A stretch of DNA of 64,000 nucleotides from CAVSDF01 sp963726715 (GTDB lineage Bacteria > Bacteroidota > Rhodothermia > Rhodothermales > BA12): positions 62,001 to 126,000 of the forward strand of contig CAVSDF010000005.1 of the NCBI GenBank assembly GCA_963726715.1, read 5' to 3'. Shown one piece after another: positions 48,381 to 57,523 of this stretch (within the stretch, counting starts at the first letter, position 1; every line of letters begins with the position of its first letter). A model generated the notes under the pieces. It saw only the letters and a list, made by a program, of their open reading frames with translations. It did not search any database and was not told the origin of the DNA. The position numbers and the translations under genes were made by a program.

Positions 48381-49699
48381 ATGACCTACGCCTCGACGCG
48401 CCGCGCCGCGCCGCCTGCGACGCTTCGCCGAGCGCTGCGTCAACGGCCTCGCGCCCGACGGCGGCCTCTACCTGCCCGAGCCGCGTCCCGCCGCTCCCGG
48501 ACGGCTGGCGCGGCGCCGCGACGTACGCCGACCTCGCCGCCGCGATGCTCGCGCCCGTGGCTGGACGGCGAGGTGCCGGACGGGGAGGCCGCCGTGCGCG
48601 ACGCGCTCTCGTTCCCGATGCCCGTCGAGCGGCTCGTTCGGCGGGGCGTCGACGGGCTGTTCGTGCTCGAACTCTTCCACGGCCCGACGCTCTCGTTCAA
48701 GGACGTCGGCGCCCGCACGCTCGCGCGCTGTCGCCCGCGTCGACTGCTCGCGCGACGGGCGAGACCGCGCTCACGGTGCTCGTCGCCACGAGCGGCGACA
48801 CCGGCAGCGCGGTCGCCGACGGCTTCGCGGGCCTGCCGGGCGTGCGCGTGGTGCCTGCTCTTCCCCGAAGGGCGCGTGAGCGAGGTGCAGGAGCGCCAGC
48901 TCGTCGCCGAGCGGCCGGGCGTGACGGCGGTGCGCGTGCGACGGCACGTTCGACGACTGCCAGCGGCTCGTCAAGGCGCGCCTTTGCCGACGCGCGCCTC
49001 GACGGCGTCCGCGCCGAGGCCTCACGTCCGCCAACTCGATCAACATCGGGCGCCTGCTGCCGCAGAGCCCTACTACGTCGACGCCGCCGCAGTCGGGGCC
49101 CTGACGGGCGACGCGGCGCCGCGCTGTTCGTGGTGCCGAGCGGCAACCTCGGCAACCTCACGGCGGGCGTGCTCGCGCACCTCGCCGGGATGCCCGTCGC
49201 CGGGTTCGTGGCCGCGCACAACGCCAACCGCGCCTTCGTCGACCACCTCGGCGGCGCCGCGATTCGGCCCGGCGACGCCCGCGCCGACGCGCCTCGAACG
49301 CGATGGACGTGGGCGCGCCGAGCAACTTCGAGCGCCTCGTCCGCGCTGCTCGCCGAGGACGCGCGCCGCGCGCGCTCGTGCCGGCGGATCGGTGACGGAC
49401 GACGAGAGCCGCGCGCGCCGATGCGCGCCGTCTACGAACGCGACCGGCTACCTCGCCTGCCCGCACACCGCCGTGGGCCTCGACGCCGCCCGTCGGCTCC
49501 GCGAGGCCGGAGAGACCGCGCCGCTCGTGGTGCTGGCGACCGCCCACCCGGCCAAATTCCCCGACGAGGTGGCCGCCGCGCACCGGCGTCCGCCCGTCCG
49601 AGCCCCACGCCCTCGCGCGCCTGCGCGGCCAGACCGGCGCGCGCCGTCTCTGCCGCGCCGACCATCGACGCGCTCGTGCGGGTGATCGCGGGGCGGTGA
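48381..49699 (+). CDS. thrC: Threonine synthase (ten or more frame breaks)
   Basis: PLP enzyme converting phosphohomoserine to threonine. Successive frames spell RCVNGLAPDGGLYLPE, LFVLELFHGPTLSFKDVGAR (PLP lysine in SFKD), TVLVATSGDTGSAVADGFAG, LLFPEGRVSEVQERQLV, TSANSINIGRLLPQS, LFVVPSGNLGNLTAGVLAHL, AGFVAAHNANRAFVDHL and GYLACPHTAVGLDAARRLRE. Frame changes occur roughly every 40-170 bases (near 48430, 48482, 48558, 48728, 48855, 48939, 48980, 49017, 49066, 49120, 49290 and 49345), the densest in the window. All catalytic motifs survive, so an intact gene read with poor accuracy is the likeliest explanation. ATG at 48381 is the only sensible start. Confidence 0.87.
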
Positions 49700-49718
49700 T
49701 CGTTGTCGGCAGTGCGGG

Positions 49719-49753
49719 ACCGTCGTCCGTCGTTTGTCGTCCGTCGTCCGTCG
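49719..49753. repeat. CGTCGTCCGTCGTTTGTCG low-complexity repeat
   Basis: Tandem CGTC/CGTT-type units directly after thrC. Related to 8629-8657 and 8825-8858 and, in inverse orientation, to the CAACGACAAAC sequence before the thrC start and to 50764-50795. Confidence 0.6.
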
Positions 49754-49815
49754 GATTCGCCGGGTCGTGACACGGGGTGCGAACCCGCGCCGCCGGGGCG
49801 CGCGTTGGGGCGTCG

Positions 49816-50589
49816 ATGCTGCCCGACCTGCCCACGATCGCCCACCTGCCTGCATCCGTCGAGATCGCGGTGCCGCCCTCGCGGGTGTTTGGTGGGTTCA
49901 CCGATGAGACGTTCGACGTGCTCGGGGCGCTCCGGCAGGAGCCGAACGTGACGGCTTACCGACGCGAGAAAGCGCTCATCGAGGCGCACGTGACGGGACC
50001 GTTCAAGCGCTACCGCGACGACCTCGTCGTGTCGCTCGTCCTCCCGAACCGCCTGCCGCTCGAGACGGAGCGCAACGTTTTTTCGCGCCTGCTGAAGAAC
50101 GATTACGGCGCGGGCGGCTCGCACTCGCACCTGTGGATGAGCTTCTACCGCCACGGTCGCAAGCGCCTGACCGACCCGCAGATGTCGCATTCGGTCGACC
50201 CCGACGGCCTGTCGGTCGGCCTCTACGTCGGCGATCACTACGGCGACTACTTCGCGCGCTTCAAGGACCGCATCGCCGCCGAACCGTCGGCGTTTGCCGC
50301 GATCCTGCGCGGGATTGTCGATGCGCACGGTGACGACGCGCCTGCCGGTCTGCCGCCGTTCTCCGCCTACGCCTACACCCGCGCGAAAGGCGTCGAATCG
50401 CGCCACGACCTGACCGCGCCCGACGCCGACCTCGGCGCCATCGCCCGTTCGACCGGCGTCTGGGTGCGGACGCGCTGGCCGCGCGATGCCGTCGTGGCGA
50501 TGGGACCGCAGGCCGTCGATGCCGCCGCCCGCGCTGTCGCGCGGCTGTGGCCCCTTTACGTCTGGCAGTGCGCTGCCGCCGACCCCTGA
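49816..50589 (+). CDS. Uncharacterised 257-residue protein
   Basis: I do not recognise this family with certainty. The protein is soluble with no signal peptide. Segments such as REKALIEAHVTGPFKRYRDD, SRLLKNDYGAGGSHSHLWMS, FYRHGRKRLTDPQMSHSVDP and SVGLYVGDHYGDYFARFKDR suggest one alpha/beta domain; a faint resemblance to the DUF2461 type (paired Phe/Tyr and a G-x-Y-x-G-D strand) is noted but not secure. ATG at 49816 is preceded by GGGGCGTCG; the frame is open 13 codons upstream. It lies between thrC and the methyltransferase on the same strand. Confidence 0.65.
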   Translation: MLPDLPTIAHLPASVEIAVPPSRVFGGFTDETFDVLGALRQEPNVTAYRREKALIEAHVTGPFKRYRDDLVVSLVLPNRLPLETERNVFSRLLKNDYGAGGSHSHLWMSFYRHGRKRLTDPQMSHSVDPDGLSVGLYVGDHYGDYFARFKDRIAAEPSAFAAILRGIVDAHGDDAPAGLPPFSAYAYTRAKGVESRHDLTAPDADLGAIARSTGVWVRTRWPRDAVVAMGPQAVDAAARAVARLWPLYVWQCAAADP

Positions 50590-50662
50590 CCTCTGGCGCG
50601 CCACCGTCCCCTCGATCCGCGCCGCCGCTCCCTTCCGCTCTCATTCCGACTGACGACCCGCT

Positions 50663-51973
50663 ATGGCCATCGACGATTCTCCCTCCCAGCCCACCGGCGC
50701 CGACACGCCCGGCGAGCCCGGTCCCCGTCCCTACGGCGCCCGCGCCCGCGCCGCCCTCGGCGATGGACGACCGACGACGGACGACGGACGACGGGACACC
50801 GGCGACCGCAGCGGCTACGGCGCGCAGGGCAGGGACCGCACAGATGAGCGCGGCGGCGACCGGAGCGGCTTCGACGACCGACGCGGCGATGGCGACCGTC
50901 GTGGTTCTGACGACCGAGGTGGGTACGGCGACCGGCGATCCGGCGGTGACTCCGGTCGCGGAGGCGATTTCCGGGGCCGCGACGGCGACCGAGGTGGCTT
51001 CGGCGGCGACGCCGGACGTGGCGGCCCACGCGGCGGCTACGGTGGCGACCGCGACGGTGGCGCCCGTGGCGGCTACGGCAGTGGGCGCGACGACCGACGC
51101 CGCGACGACGGCTCTCGCGATGGCGGCCCCCGCGATGGCGGTTCGGGCGACGAGGCGGAGGAGACGATGCTCATCGGGCGCGTGCCGGTGCGCGAGGCGC
51201 TCGAACGCGGCGACCGTCGCGTCGAGAAGATCTACCTCCCGCACGAGGCCCGCGGCGCCCTCGCCGACATCCACCGCCTCGCCCGCGCGGCGGCGATCCC
51301 GGTGCAGTTCGTGCCGCCGCAGAAGCTCGACTACCTCACGCGCGGCGCCAACCACCAGGGCGTCGCCGCCGCGCTCTCGGGCGTCGCCTTCCTCGACGCC
51401 GACGAGATGCTCGACGCCATCGCGCCGACCGTCGGCGCGGTGATGCGCACCAGCCCGCTCATCGTCGCCCTCGACGGCATCGAAGACCCGCACAACGTCG
51501 GCGCCATCGTGCGGAGCGCCGTCGCCGCGGGCGCGGCGGGCGTCGTGCTGCCCGCGACGGGCGGGGCGCCGCTCTCGACGGTCGCCATCAAGGCGAGCGC
51601 GGGCACGGCGCTCTCGATCCCCATCGCCCGCGTGCCGTCGCTGCTGCGGATGCTCGAGAACGCCAAGGAGCGTGGCTACTGGGTGGCCGGCGCGGCCGGC
51701 GAGGGCGCCGACCGCCACACCGACCTCGACTGGACGCGCCCGACGATTCTCGTCGTCGGCTCCGAAGGTCGCGGCCTGTCGGTGACGGTGCGCAAGGCGT
51801 GCGACGTGCTCGTCGGCATCACGATGCCGGGTCCGGCGGAGAGCCTGAACGCGAGCGTCGCGGCGGGCGTGCTGCTGTTCGAGGCCGTCCGCCAGCGCCT
51901 CGAAGTGCGTGCCGAGATGGCCGCCGATGCGGCTGCGGCTGCTGCGTCGTCGGCGCCGGATGCGGTGGCGTGA
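50663..51973 (+). CDS. rlmB: RlmB/SpoU-type rRNA 2'-O-methyltransferase with RGG-rich N-terminal tail
   Basis: The C-terminal 265 residues are a complete SpoU methyltransferase: an L30e-like substrate-binding domain (LIGRVPVREALERGDRRVEK, YLTRGANHQGVAAALSGVAF) and the trefoil-knot catalytic domain (ALDGIEDPHNVGAIVRSAVA, VVGSEGRGLSVTVRKACD, ITMPGPAESLNASVAAGVLL) with SAM-binding motifs. It should methylate G2251-type 23S rRNA positions. The first 165 residues are low-complexity Arg/Gly/Asp (repeats of DRGG, RGGYGGDR, GSGRDDRR), absent from ordinary RlmB. At 50764-50795 the reading (TTDDGRRD) is encoded by a copy of the GACGACGGACG spacer repeat. ATG at 50663 is clear. Confidence 0.87.
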   Translation: MAIDDSPSQPTGADTPGEPGPRPYGARARAALGDGRPTTDDGRRDTGDRSGYGAQGRDRTDERGGDRSGFDDRRGDGDRRGSDDRGGYGDRRSGGDSGRGGDFRGRDGDRGGFGGDAGRGGPRGGYGGDRDGGARGGYGSGRDDRRRDDGSRDGGPRDGGSGDEAEETMLIGRVPVREALERGDRRVEKIYLPHEARGALADIHRLARAAAIPVQFVPPQKLDYLTRGANHQGVAAALSGVAFLDADEMLDAIAPTVGAVMRTSPLIVALDGIEDPHNVGAIVRSAVAAGAAGVVLPATGGAPLSTVAIKASAGTALSIPIARVPSLLRMLENAKERGYWVAGAAGEGADRHTDLDWTRPTILVVGSEGRGLSVTVRKACDVLVGITMPGPAESLNASVAAGVLLFEAVRQRLEVRAEMAADAAAAAASSAPDAVA

Positions 51974-52036
51974 CGGGGGACGGATGCCGTGCCCGTCCGG
52001 GGGGCGGGCGATGGGGCCGTCGGGCCACCGGGGGGC

Positions 52037-52065
52037 GTAGAGACGCATCGCCGATGCGTCTCTAC
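52037..52065. repeat. GTAGAGACGCATCG palindrome, copy 2
   Basis: GTAGAGACGCATCG and CGATGCGTCTCTAC, 14-base perfect arms with a single C between. Flanks GGGGGC and CGGGCGTCGTCGCG match copy 1 at 35507-35535. Located between convergent rlmB and the YbjN-like gene. Confidence 0.85.
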
Positions 52066-52133
52066 CGGGCGTCGTCGCGCCTGCGACGTTTGGCGGGGCG
52101 CCGGGCGTTGCCACATCACCGGCCCTGTTGGCC

Positions 52134-52742
52134 TCAGAACGGCGCGTCGTCGTCTTCCTCGTCGTCCTCATCCTCACTCCCGTCGTCCTTGCGGCGCATC
52201 TTCTCGTCGGCGCGGGTGAGGGCCTGGGCGAGGACGTCGGGGGGAAAGCTGGCGAGGAACTCGGCGAGGCTCTCGATGCGGACATCGTCGGACTCTGAGA
52301 AGTCGATCTCGCCGTCTTCGGCAGCGCGGCGGAGCGGCTCGTAGAACTCGTCGAGCAGGTTCACCAACCCGGTCACGCAGCGCCGCACCTGACGTTCGGT
52401 GAGGATGGCGTCCTCGATCGGAATCTCGACGACGGCGGTCACCTCGCTCGACGTCCGGTCGAACTCGAACTGGATGAGCTTCGTCTCCCACTGCACGATC
52501 ATGCAGGCGCGCAGGAACACGTCGAGGTGCTCGGGCGGCGGCACGAAGGCGCCGGGGGCGAAGAACGACACGAACTCGCCGTCCTCGTCGAGCTTGCTGA
52601 CGATGAGCACGCGCTGCTCGCCCTCGGGGTTGACGTAGCGCTCGGTCTCGAAGCCGAGCACGATCGTCTCGCCGTCGGGCGACGTATAGGTGAGGCCGAG
52701 GGCGTCGAGGTGCTTTTCGAGTTCGGCGTGCGTGGTGGGCAT
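52134..52742 (-). CDS. YbjN-domain protein with acidic tail
   Basis: A 202-residue cytoplasmic protein whose core (LEKHLDALGLTYTSPDGETI, RVLIVSKLDEDGEFVSFFAP, MIVQWETKLIQFEFDRTSSE, VEIPIEDAILTERQVRRCVT) matches the YbjN/type III chaperone-like fold, a widespread family of uncertain role. After about residue 150 it has LAEFLASFPPDVLAQALTRA and ends in an acidic run (SEDEDDEEDDDAPF). ATG at 52742. It precedes a 262-base spacer and argH on the same strand, in the order argH then YbjN-like. Confidence 0.75.
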   Translation of the reverse strand: MPTTHAELEKHLDALGLTYTSPDGETIVLGFETERYVNPEGEQRVLIVSKLDEDGEFVSFFAPGAFVPPPEHLDVFLRACMIVQWETKLIQFEFDRTSSEVTAVVEIPIEDAILTERQVRRCVTGLVNLLDEFYEPLRRAAEDGEIDFSESDDVRIESLAEFLASFPPDVLAQALTRADEKMRRKDDGSEDEDDEEDDDAPF

Positions 52743-52910
52743 CGAGCGGACGGGGGGAGCGCGCCGGGCGGGCGGAGGGGCGTCGGCACGGGGGCCGGGC
52801 CACAGGAGGATACGAGCGTGGAAAGGTCTCGCAAACGGCGGCCCCGGCAGAGCGGTTGCCGCAGCGGCGGGGATTCACCGCGGCATCGCGTGGGGGAGGC
52901 GGTGGTGCGG

Positions 52911-53004
52911 CCCCGGCTCCCTCCGGCCTTCGGGCACCTTCCCCGCGGTCGCGGGGGCGGACCGCCGCGGAGCGCGTGCAGCGCGCAGTAGCAGGTGGGG
53001 GCGA
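52911..53004. repeat. Dispersed CCCCCTCC hairpin repeat, copy 3
   Basis: CTCCCTCCGGCCTTCGGGCA, then CCTTCCCCGCGGTCGCGGGG and a GGACCGCCGCGGAGC segment as in copy 2. It ends exactly at the argH stop codon. Confidence 0.7.
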
Positions 53005-54342
53005 TCACGCCCCGAGCGCTGCACGCAGGGACGCCGTGCCCGCGTCGCCGAGGGTGCCGGGGCCGGTGTAGGCGGCGCGGAGGGCGCCGAGGTCGGGGAC
53101 GGGCGTCTCGCCCGAGAACGCTTCGTCGGCGGCGCGGCGGTAGGCGTCGCGGAAGGGCTCTCCGGCGGCGACGAAGTCGAGGGCGCGTCCGGTGGCGAAG
53201 AGGTCGGGCGAGAGCGCGGCCCGCATCCGCCCGGCATCCCACGTCATCTCGGGCACGACGGCAGCGAGCGCCTCGACGACATCGGCGCAGCCGAGCACGC
53301 AGCGCATCACCGCTTCCTTGGTCAGTTGCAGGTCGCGGTGGTAGCCGGACGTCAGGTTGGCCGGGAGGGTGAGCAGGAGGTGGAGTTCGGCGGTGAGGCG
53401 GTGGTAGTGGGCGCGGGCGAGCTCGAGAACGTCGGGATTGCGCTTCTGCGGCATGATCGACGAGCCGGTCGTGAGGCGCTCGGGGAGGCGGACGAAGCCG
53501 AACTCGGCGCTCGCAAACAGCACGAGGTCGCTCGCCATGCGGTTGAGCGTCGCCCCGATCTGCACGCACGCGTGCGCGACGGCCGCCTCGATCTTGCCGC
53601 GCGAGAGCTGCACGGCCGTCACCGGCGTTTGGGCCGACGCGTGGCCGAGGTCGCGCGCGACGGCCTCGCGGTCGAGCCCGAGCGACGGCACGCCGTACCC
53701 CGCCGCGCTCCCGAGCGCCGAGCGGTCGACGAGGGCCGAGGCGCCCGCGAGGAGGTCGAGGTCGTCGCGCAGGAGCGAGGCGTAGGCGGCGGCCCAGAGC
53801 GCGACCGACGACGGCATCGCGCGCTGCGTGTGCGTATAGCCCGGCATCAGCACGTCGGCGTGGGCGTCGGCGTGGTCGCAGAGGGCGAGGGCGAGGCTGC
53901 GGGTGTCGGCGTCGAGGGCGGCGAGGCGGTCGCGGAGCCAGAGCCGGAGGGCGGCGACGACCTGGTCGTTGCGGCTGCGCCCGGTGTGGATCTTCTTGCC
54001 CGTCGCGCCGAGGCGCTCGGTGAGCCAGCGTTCGAGAACGGTGTGGACGTCTTCGTCGGACGCCTCGACGGTCACCGTGCCCGCCTCGACGGCAGCGTCG
54101 AAGTCGTCGAGGGCGGCGTCGGTGGCGGCGCGTTCGTCGTCGGTGAGGATGCCGCTGCGCACGAGGGCGGCGGCGTGGGCGCGCGTCGCGCGGGCGTCGG
54201 CGCGGGCGAGGTGGCGGTCCCACAGGTAGTCGTCGCCGACGGTGAAGCGCAGCATCCACGCGTCGGCAGCGCGGCCCTTCGACCAGATCGGGGTGGACGC
54301 GGAGGCGGCGGGCGTGTCGGGAGCGGGCGTCGGGTCGGGCAT
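53005..54342 (-). CDS. argH: Argininosuccinate lyase
   Basis: Splits argininosuccinate to arginine and fumarate, last arginine step. The 445-residue protein has the fumarase/aspartase-superfamily signatures: DEDVHTVLERWLTERLG, GKKIHTGRSRNDQVVAALRL, MPGYTHTQRAMPSSVALWA, DRSALGSAAGYGVPSLGLDR and the catalytic-loop TTGSSIMPQKRNPDVLELAR. ATG at 54342 begins PDPTPAPDTPAASASTPIWS; the frame is open 59 codons further but without family resemblance. No other arg genes are in the window. Confidence 0.94.
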   Translation of the reverse strand: MPDPTPAPDTPAASASTPIWSKGRAADAWMLRFTVGDDYLWDRHLARADARATRAHAAALVRSGILTDDERAATDAALDDFDAAVEAGTVTVEASDEDVHTVLERWLTERLGATGKKIHTGRSRNDQVVAALRLWLRDRLAALDADTRSLALALCDHADAHADVLMPGYTHTQRAMPSSVALWAAAYASLLRDDLDLLAGASALVDRSALGSAAGYGVPSLGLDREAVARDLGHASAQTPVTAVQLSRGKIEAAVAHACVQIGATLNRMASDLVLFASAEFGFVRLPERLTTGSSIMPQKRNPDVLELARAHYHRLTAELHLLLTLPANLTSGYHRDLQLTKEAVMRCVLGCADVVEALAAVVPEMTWDAGRMRAALSPDLFATGRALDFVAAGEPFRDAYRRAADEAFSGETPVPDLGALRAAYTGPGTLGDAGTASLRAALGA

Positions 54343-54537
54343 CGGGCAGGGAAGTGGATCGCCGGGGAAGATCGGGCGCCCTGTCCCGGTTCGGGCAACG
54401 TGCCGCGCGTTCCGGCCCCGTGGAGACGTGGCATGGGGCGTCCCCTCCACCCGCCATCGACCGGCGCCGACGGTCGTCTCGCATCCGAACGGCTGCCGCG
54501 ATCGTGGCCATCGGTCCATCCGGGGGCGCAGAGACGC

Positions 54538-54566
54538 ATCGGCGATGCGTCTCTACCGGGCGCTGC
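54538..54566. repeat. GTAGAGACGCATCG palindrome, copy 3 (one mismatch)
   Basis: GCAGAGACGCATCG and CGATGCGTCTCTAC; one base of the left arm differs from copies 1 and 2. Flanks GGGGGC and CGGGCGCTGCCGCG are close to the others. Located between the endonuclease gene and argH. Confidence 0.82.
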
Positions 54567-54646
54567 CGCGATCCCCATTCCCGGAACGCACCGCGGCCCC
54601 CCGGCTCCGAAGAACCGAAGGGCCGCAGCGTACCGAGGCGAGCGGC

Positions 54647-57523
54647 TCAGCGCACGTGCACGAACGTCAGGCTCGTCGCGCTCGCACCGGCGCGGACGCG
54701 GGCGACATAGACACCGGCGGGCAGGCCGGCGACATCGAGCGAGAGCGTCGCCTGCCCGGCGCCTTCGTTGGAGACCGTCTGCGCCACGCGGCGACCGGCG
54801 ACGTCGTAGACATCGACGGTGACCTCGGAGGCCGACGGGAGCGAGACGCTGACGCCGAGCGACGTGCGCACCGGGCGCGCACCGGCGAGCGTCGCCGAGA
54901 AGGCCGTCGGACGGTCGCCGAGGGTCGTCGAGGTCGTCGTGCCGAAGGCGCGCTGCATCAGCGTCGCATCGAGGATGTACGGGTTCTCGTTGCCCTGGTA
55001 GGCGCGGATGGCGGCGCTGCGGGCGATCTCCTCGGCATTGGCCGGGTCGAGGGTGTTCCACGTCACGAGCACGCGCTTGCTCGACTCCCAGAAGCTCACG
55101 TCGTTGGTGCCGTAGAGCGTGTAGAAGTAGGCGACCGCGCGGGCGGCGTTGCCCTTGTGGTCCTCACGCGGCTCGAACGCGCTCGACGTGCCCTCGGAGT
55201 AGGCGTCGATGTTGGTCGTCGGGCGCGGGCCGTCGCCGGTCGGGCCGTACCACGCAGTCGTCAGATTGTCGTCGATGTCGAGGAGCGGCAGGTTGCCGCG
55301 GGCGCCGTTGACCGACGCGATCGTCAGGTACAGGTTGTGCATGTCGCCGGCGGTCTCGCCCTGGTTGGGCATCTTCGACTGCGGCCACGTGTGCTCGGTG
55401 TTGATCTCGTTCGGCCCCGAGGAGCCGAGCGGGCCGGTGCGGCCGGTGTAGACGCCGCGGTACGGCTGAGGGCCGTAGTACGAGCTGTAGAAGCTCGTCC
55501 GCTCGCCGTAGCCGCGCGGGTTCGTGCGCGGGTAGCCCGCGCGGAGGCAGGCGAGGAGCGTCGCGCCGTTCTGGCCGGGGCAGATCGTGCCGCCACCCGT
55601 CGCGCCGCCGTCGGCGAGGCGCAGCGTGAACGTCGAGGGCGTGCCGATCGAGGCCGTGTTGCCGCCCGCCACGTTCTGGAGGCGGAAGAGGATCGTCTCC
55701 TCCGGCTCGGTCACGGTGTCGGTGACGAGGGTCACGGTCACCGTCTGCGGCGTCCGCGATCCGGCTGCGAAGGTGAGGGTGACGGGCGAGGCGACGGAGA
55801 AGTCGCTGACCGGCGTCGCCGTGCCGCCGTCGAGGACGACCTGCACGGTCGTCGCATTGACGGGGTCGGGATTGAGGATCGACACCGAGACGGCGTACGT
55901 GCCCGCGCTCTCGGTCGTGAGCGCCGAGGCGCTCGTGAAGGCGACGCTCGTCGGGCCGGCGGGGCCAGTCGAGGTGATGTCGGTCGCGTTGATCGGCTGG
56001 AGCTGGTAGCCGCCGCCGACCGTCGTGGCCGACTTGAACTGCGAGAGCGGGCCTTCGAACGTGAAGGCGCCGAGCGGGACCGGCTCGCCGTCGAGGTCGG
56101 TGTCGGCGGCGTTGGCAGTGCGCAGGTCGAGCGTGCCGCTCGCGTCGGTGACGGGGTAGGTGGTCGCGGCGGCGAAGATGCCGGTGCCGGTCGTGGTGAG
56201 GCCGGTCACGCGGACGATCTCCGATTCGTACTGCTCACCGTTCGTGGCAAGCTGGGCGAGCGTGACCGTCTGCGCCGCCGGGAGCGGGGTCCCGCGCGTG
56301 ACGACGGTGAAGGTCTGGATTCCTCCCTCGTTGAGCTGGAAGAGCCCGTTGAACTCCGACGTCACGCCGGTCACGCGGACGAGGTCGCCCGGCTCGACGG
56401 CGCCGCTGGCGACGGCGTCGAAGAAAGCGCCGCTGGTGGCGCGGAGCACGAGGGCGCCGGTGGCGTCCTGGATGCGCGAGAACGCGCCCTGGGCGCGGGT
56501 GATGACGCCCTCGAACGTGACCGTCGAGCCGACGGCCGCCGCGCGGGCGGCGCCGATGGTGCCCGCACCGGTCGTCGGTGCGTCATCGTCGGTGATCGTG
56601 AGCGTGAACGACGAGGGGGCGCCGACGAGGGCACCCGTCGGCGTTTCGAGGTCGATCACGACCGTCTCGCTCGGCTCAGCGGCCGTGTCGTTGACGATGG
56701 GGACCGTGACGGTCTTCGACGTGTCGCCTGCGGCGAAGGTGAGGGTCTGCGTGGCGAACGTGTAGTCGCTGCCCGCCGTCGCCGTGCCGCCGCTCGCGCG
56801 GAGCGAGACCGTGCTCGCGGCGCTCAGGTCGCCGGTCCGGCGGACGCGGAGGGTTGCCGTTCCACCGTTCTCGGCGACCGTCGCCGAGGCGGCGGCGAAG
56901 CGGACGACCGGCAGCACCGGTCCGCCACCTGCGCCGATGCGCCCGACGAACTTGATGTTGTCCTGCCGCCACGTGCCAGCGGTCGCCTCGGCGGCGTAGC
57001 CGTAGAGGCGGAAGGTCACGCCGGTCGTGAGGCCGGTGAAGGCCGTGCCGAGGACCGCGCGCTGCGTGCGCGTGTTCGTGTCGTCGGGCACCTCGAACAC
57101 CTGGATCGGGGTCGTGTAGCCGTCGAGGTTCGAATAGAGCGCGAACGTGCGGATGCCGGTGCCCGAGCGGCGCTCGTCGAAGACGAGGGCGCTGAGCGTG
57201 AGCGCGCGTCCGGCGTCGGGGGCGATGCCGAACTCGACGTAATCGGTCGCGTCGCGCGTCAGGGCAAGCTCGAAGCCACTCGACGAGAAGACGCCCCCGG
57301 CGGCGGAGGGCGTCAGGCCCGCACCGCGGCTGATGACGCTCGCGGTGGCGCCGGTCGGCTGCGCGTCGGGTGGGAGGGTGGCTTCGCTGCCGGCGGCGCC
57401 GGTGAACGAGTAGACGGCGAGGGTGTCGGTCTGGGCGCTCGCGGTGCCTGCGGCGCCGAGACCGGCGACGAGGGCGAGGCCGAGCGCAGCGCTCACGGCG
57501 CGCAGGGACGGAGGAATGAACAT
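54647..57523 (-). CDS. Secreted endonuclease I-family protein with Calx-beta modules and T9SS tail
   Basis: A 958-residue exported protein. Order: signal peptide (residues 1-31, ending TASAQ); a lectin/choice-of-anchor-like domain (about 32-195, with YVEFGIAPDAGRALTLSALV); a Calx-beta domain (about 205-310, FTLTITDDD); a DUF5689/OB-like region (about 325-520, VTFEGVITRAQGAFSRIQDA); a second Calx-beta domain (about 540-635); the endonuclease I domain with NEINTEHTWPQSKMPNQGE (catalytic His) and GDMHNLYLTIASVNGARGN; and a T9SS type A sorting tail (VDVYDVAGRRVAQTVSNEG, LPAGVYVARV). It should degrade extracellular DNA or RNA, anchored at the surface or released. ATG at 57523. Confidence 0.85.
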   Translation of the reverse strand: MFIPPSLRAVSAALGLALVAGLGAAGTASAQTDTLAVYSFTGAAGSEATLPPDAQPTGATASVISRGAGLTPSAAGGVFSSSGFELALTRDATDYVEFGIAPDAGRALTLSALVFDERRSGTGIRTFALYSNLDGYTTPIQVFEVPDDTNTRTQRAVLGTAFTGLTTGVTFRLYGYAAEATAGTWRQDNIKFVGRIGAGGGPVLPVVRFAAASATVAENGGTATLRVRRTGDLSAASTVSLRASGGTATAGSDYTFATQTLTFAAGDTSKTVTVPIVNDTAAEPSETVVIDLETPTGALVGAPSSFTLTITDDDAPTTGAGTIGAARAAAVGSTVTFEGVITRAQGAFSRIQDATGALVLRATSGAFFDAVASGAVEPGDLVRVTGVTSEFNGLFQLNEGGIQTFTVVTRGTPLPAAQTVTLAQLATNGEQYESEIVRVTGLTTTGTGIFAAATTYPVTDASGTLDLRTANAADTDLDGEPVPLGAFTFEGPLSQFKSATTVGGGYQLQPINATDITSTGPAGPTSVAFTSASALTTESAGTYAVSVSILNPDPVNATTVQVVLDGGTATPVSDFSVASPVTLTFAAGSRTPQTVTVTLVTDTVTEPEETILFRLQNVAGGNTASIGTPSTFTLRLADGGATGGGTICPGQNGATLLACLRAGYPRTNPRGYGERTSFYSSYYGPQPYRGVYTGRTGPLGSSGPNEINTEHTWPQSKMPNQGETAGDMHNLYLTIASVNGARGNLPLLDIDDNLTTAWYGPTGDGPRPTTNIDAYSEGTSSAFEPREDHKGNAARAVAYFYTLYGTNDVSFWESSKRVLVTWNTLDPANAEEIARSAAIRAYQGNENPYILDATLMQRAFGTTTSTTLGDRPTAFSATLAGARPVRTSLGVSVSLPSASEVTVDVYDVAGRRVAQTVSNEGAGQATLSLDVAGLPAGVYVARVRAGASATSLTFVHVR

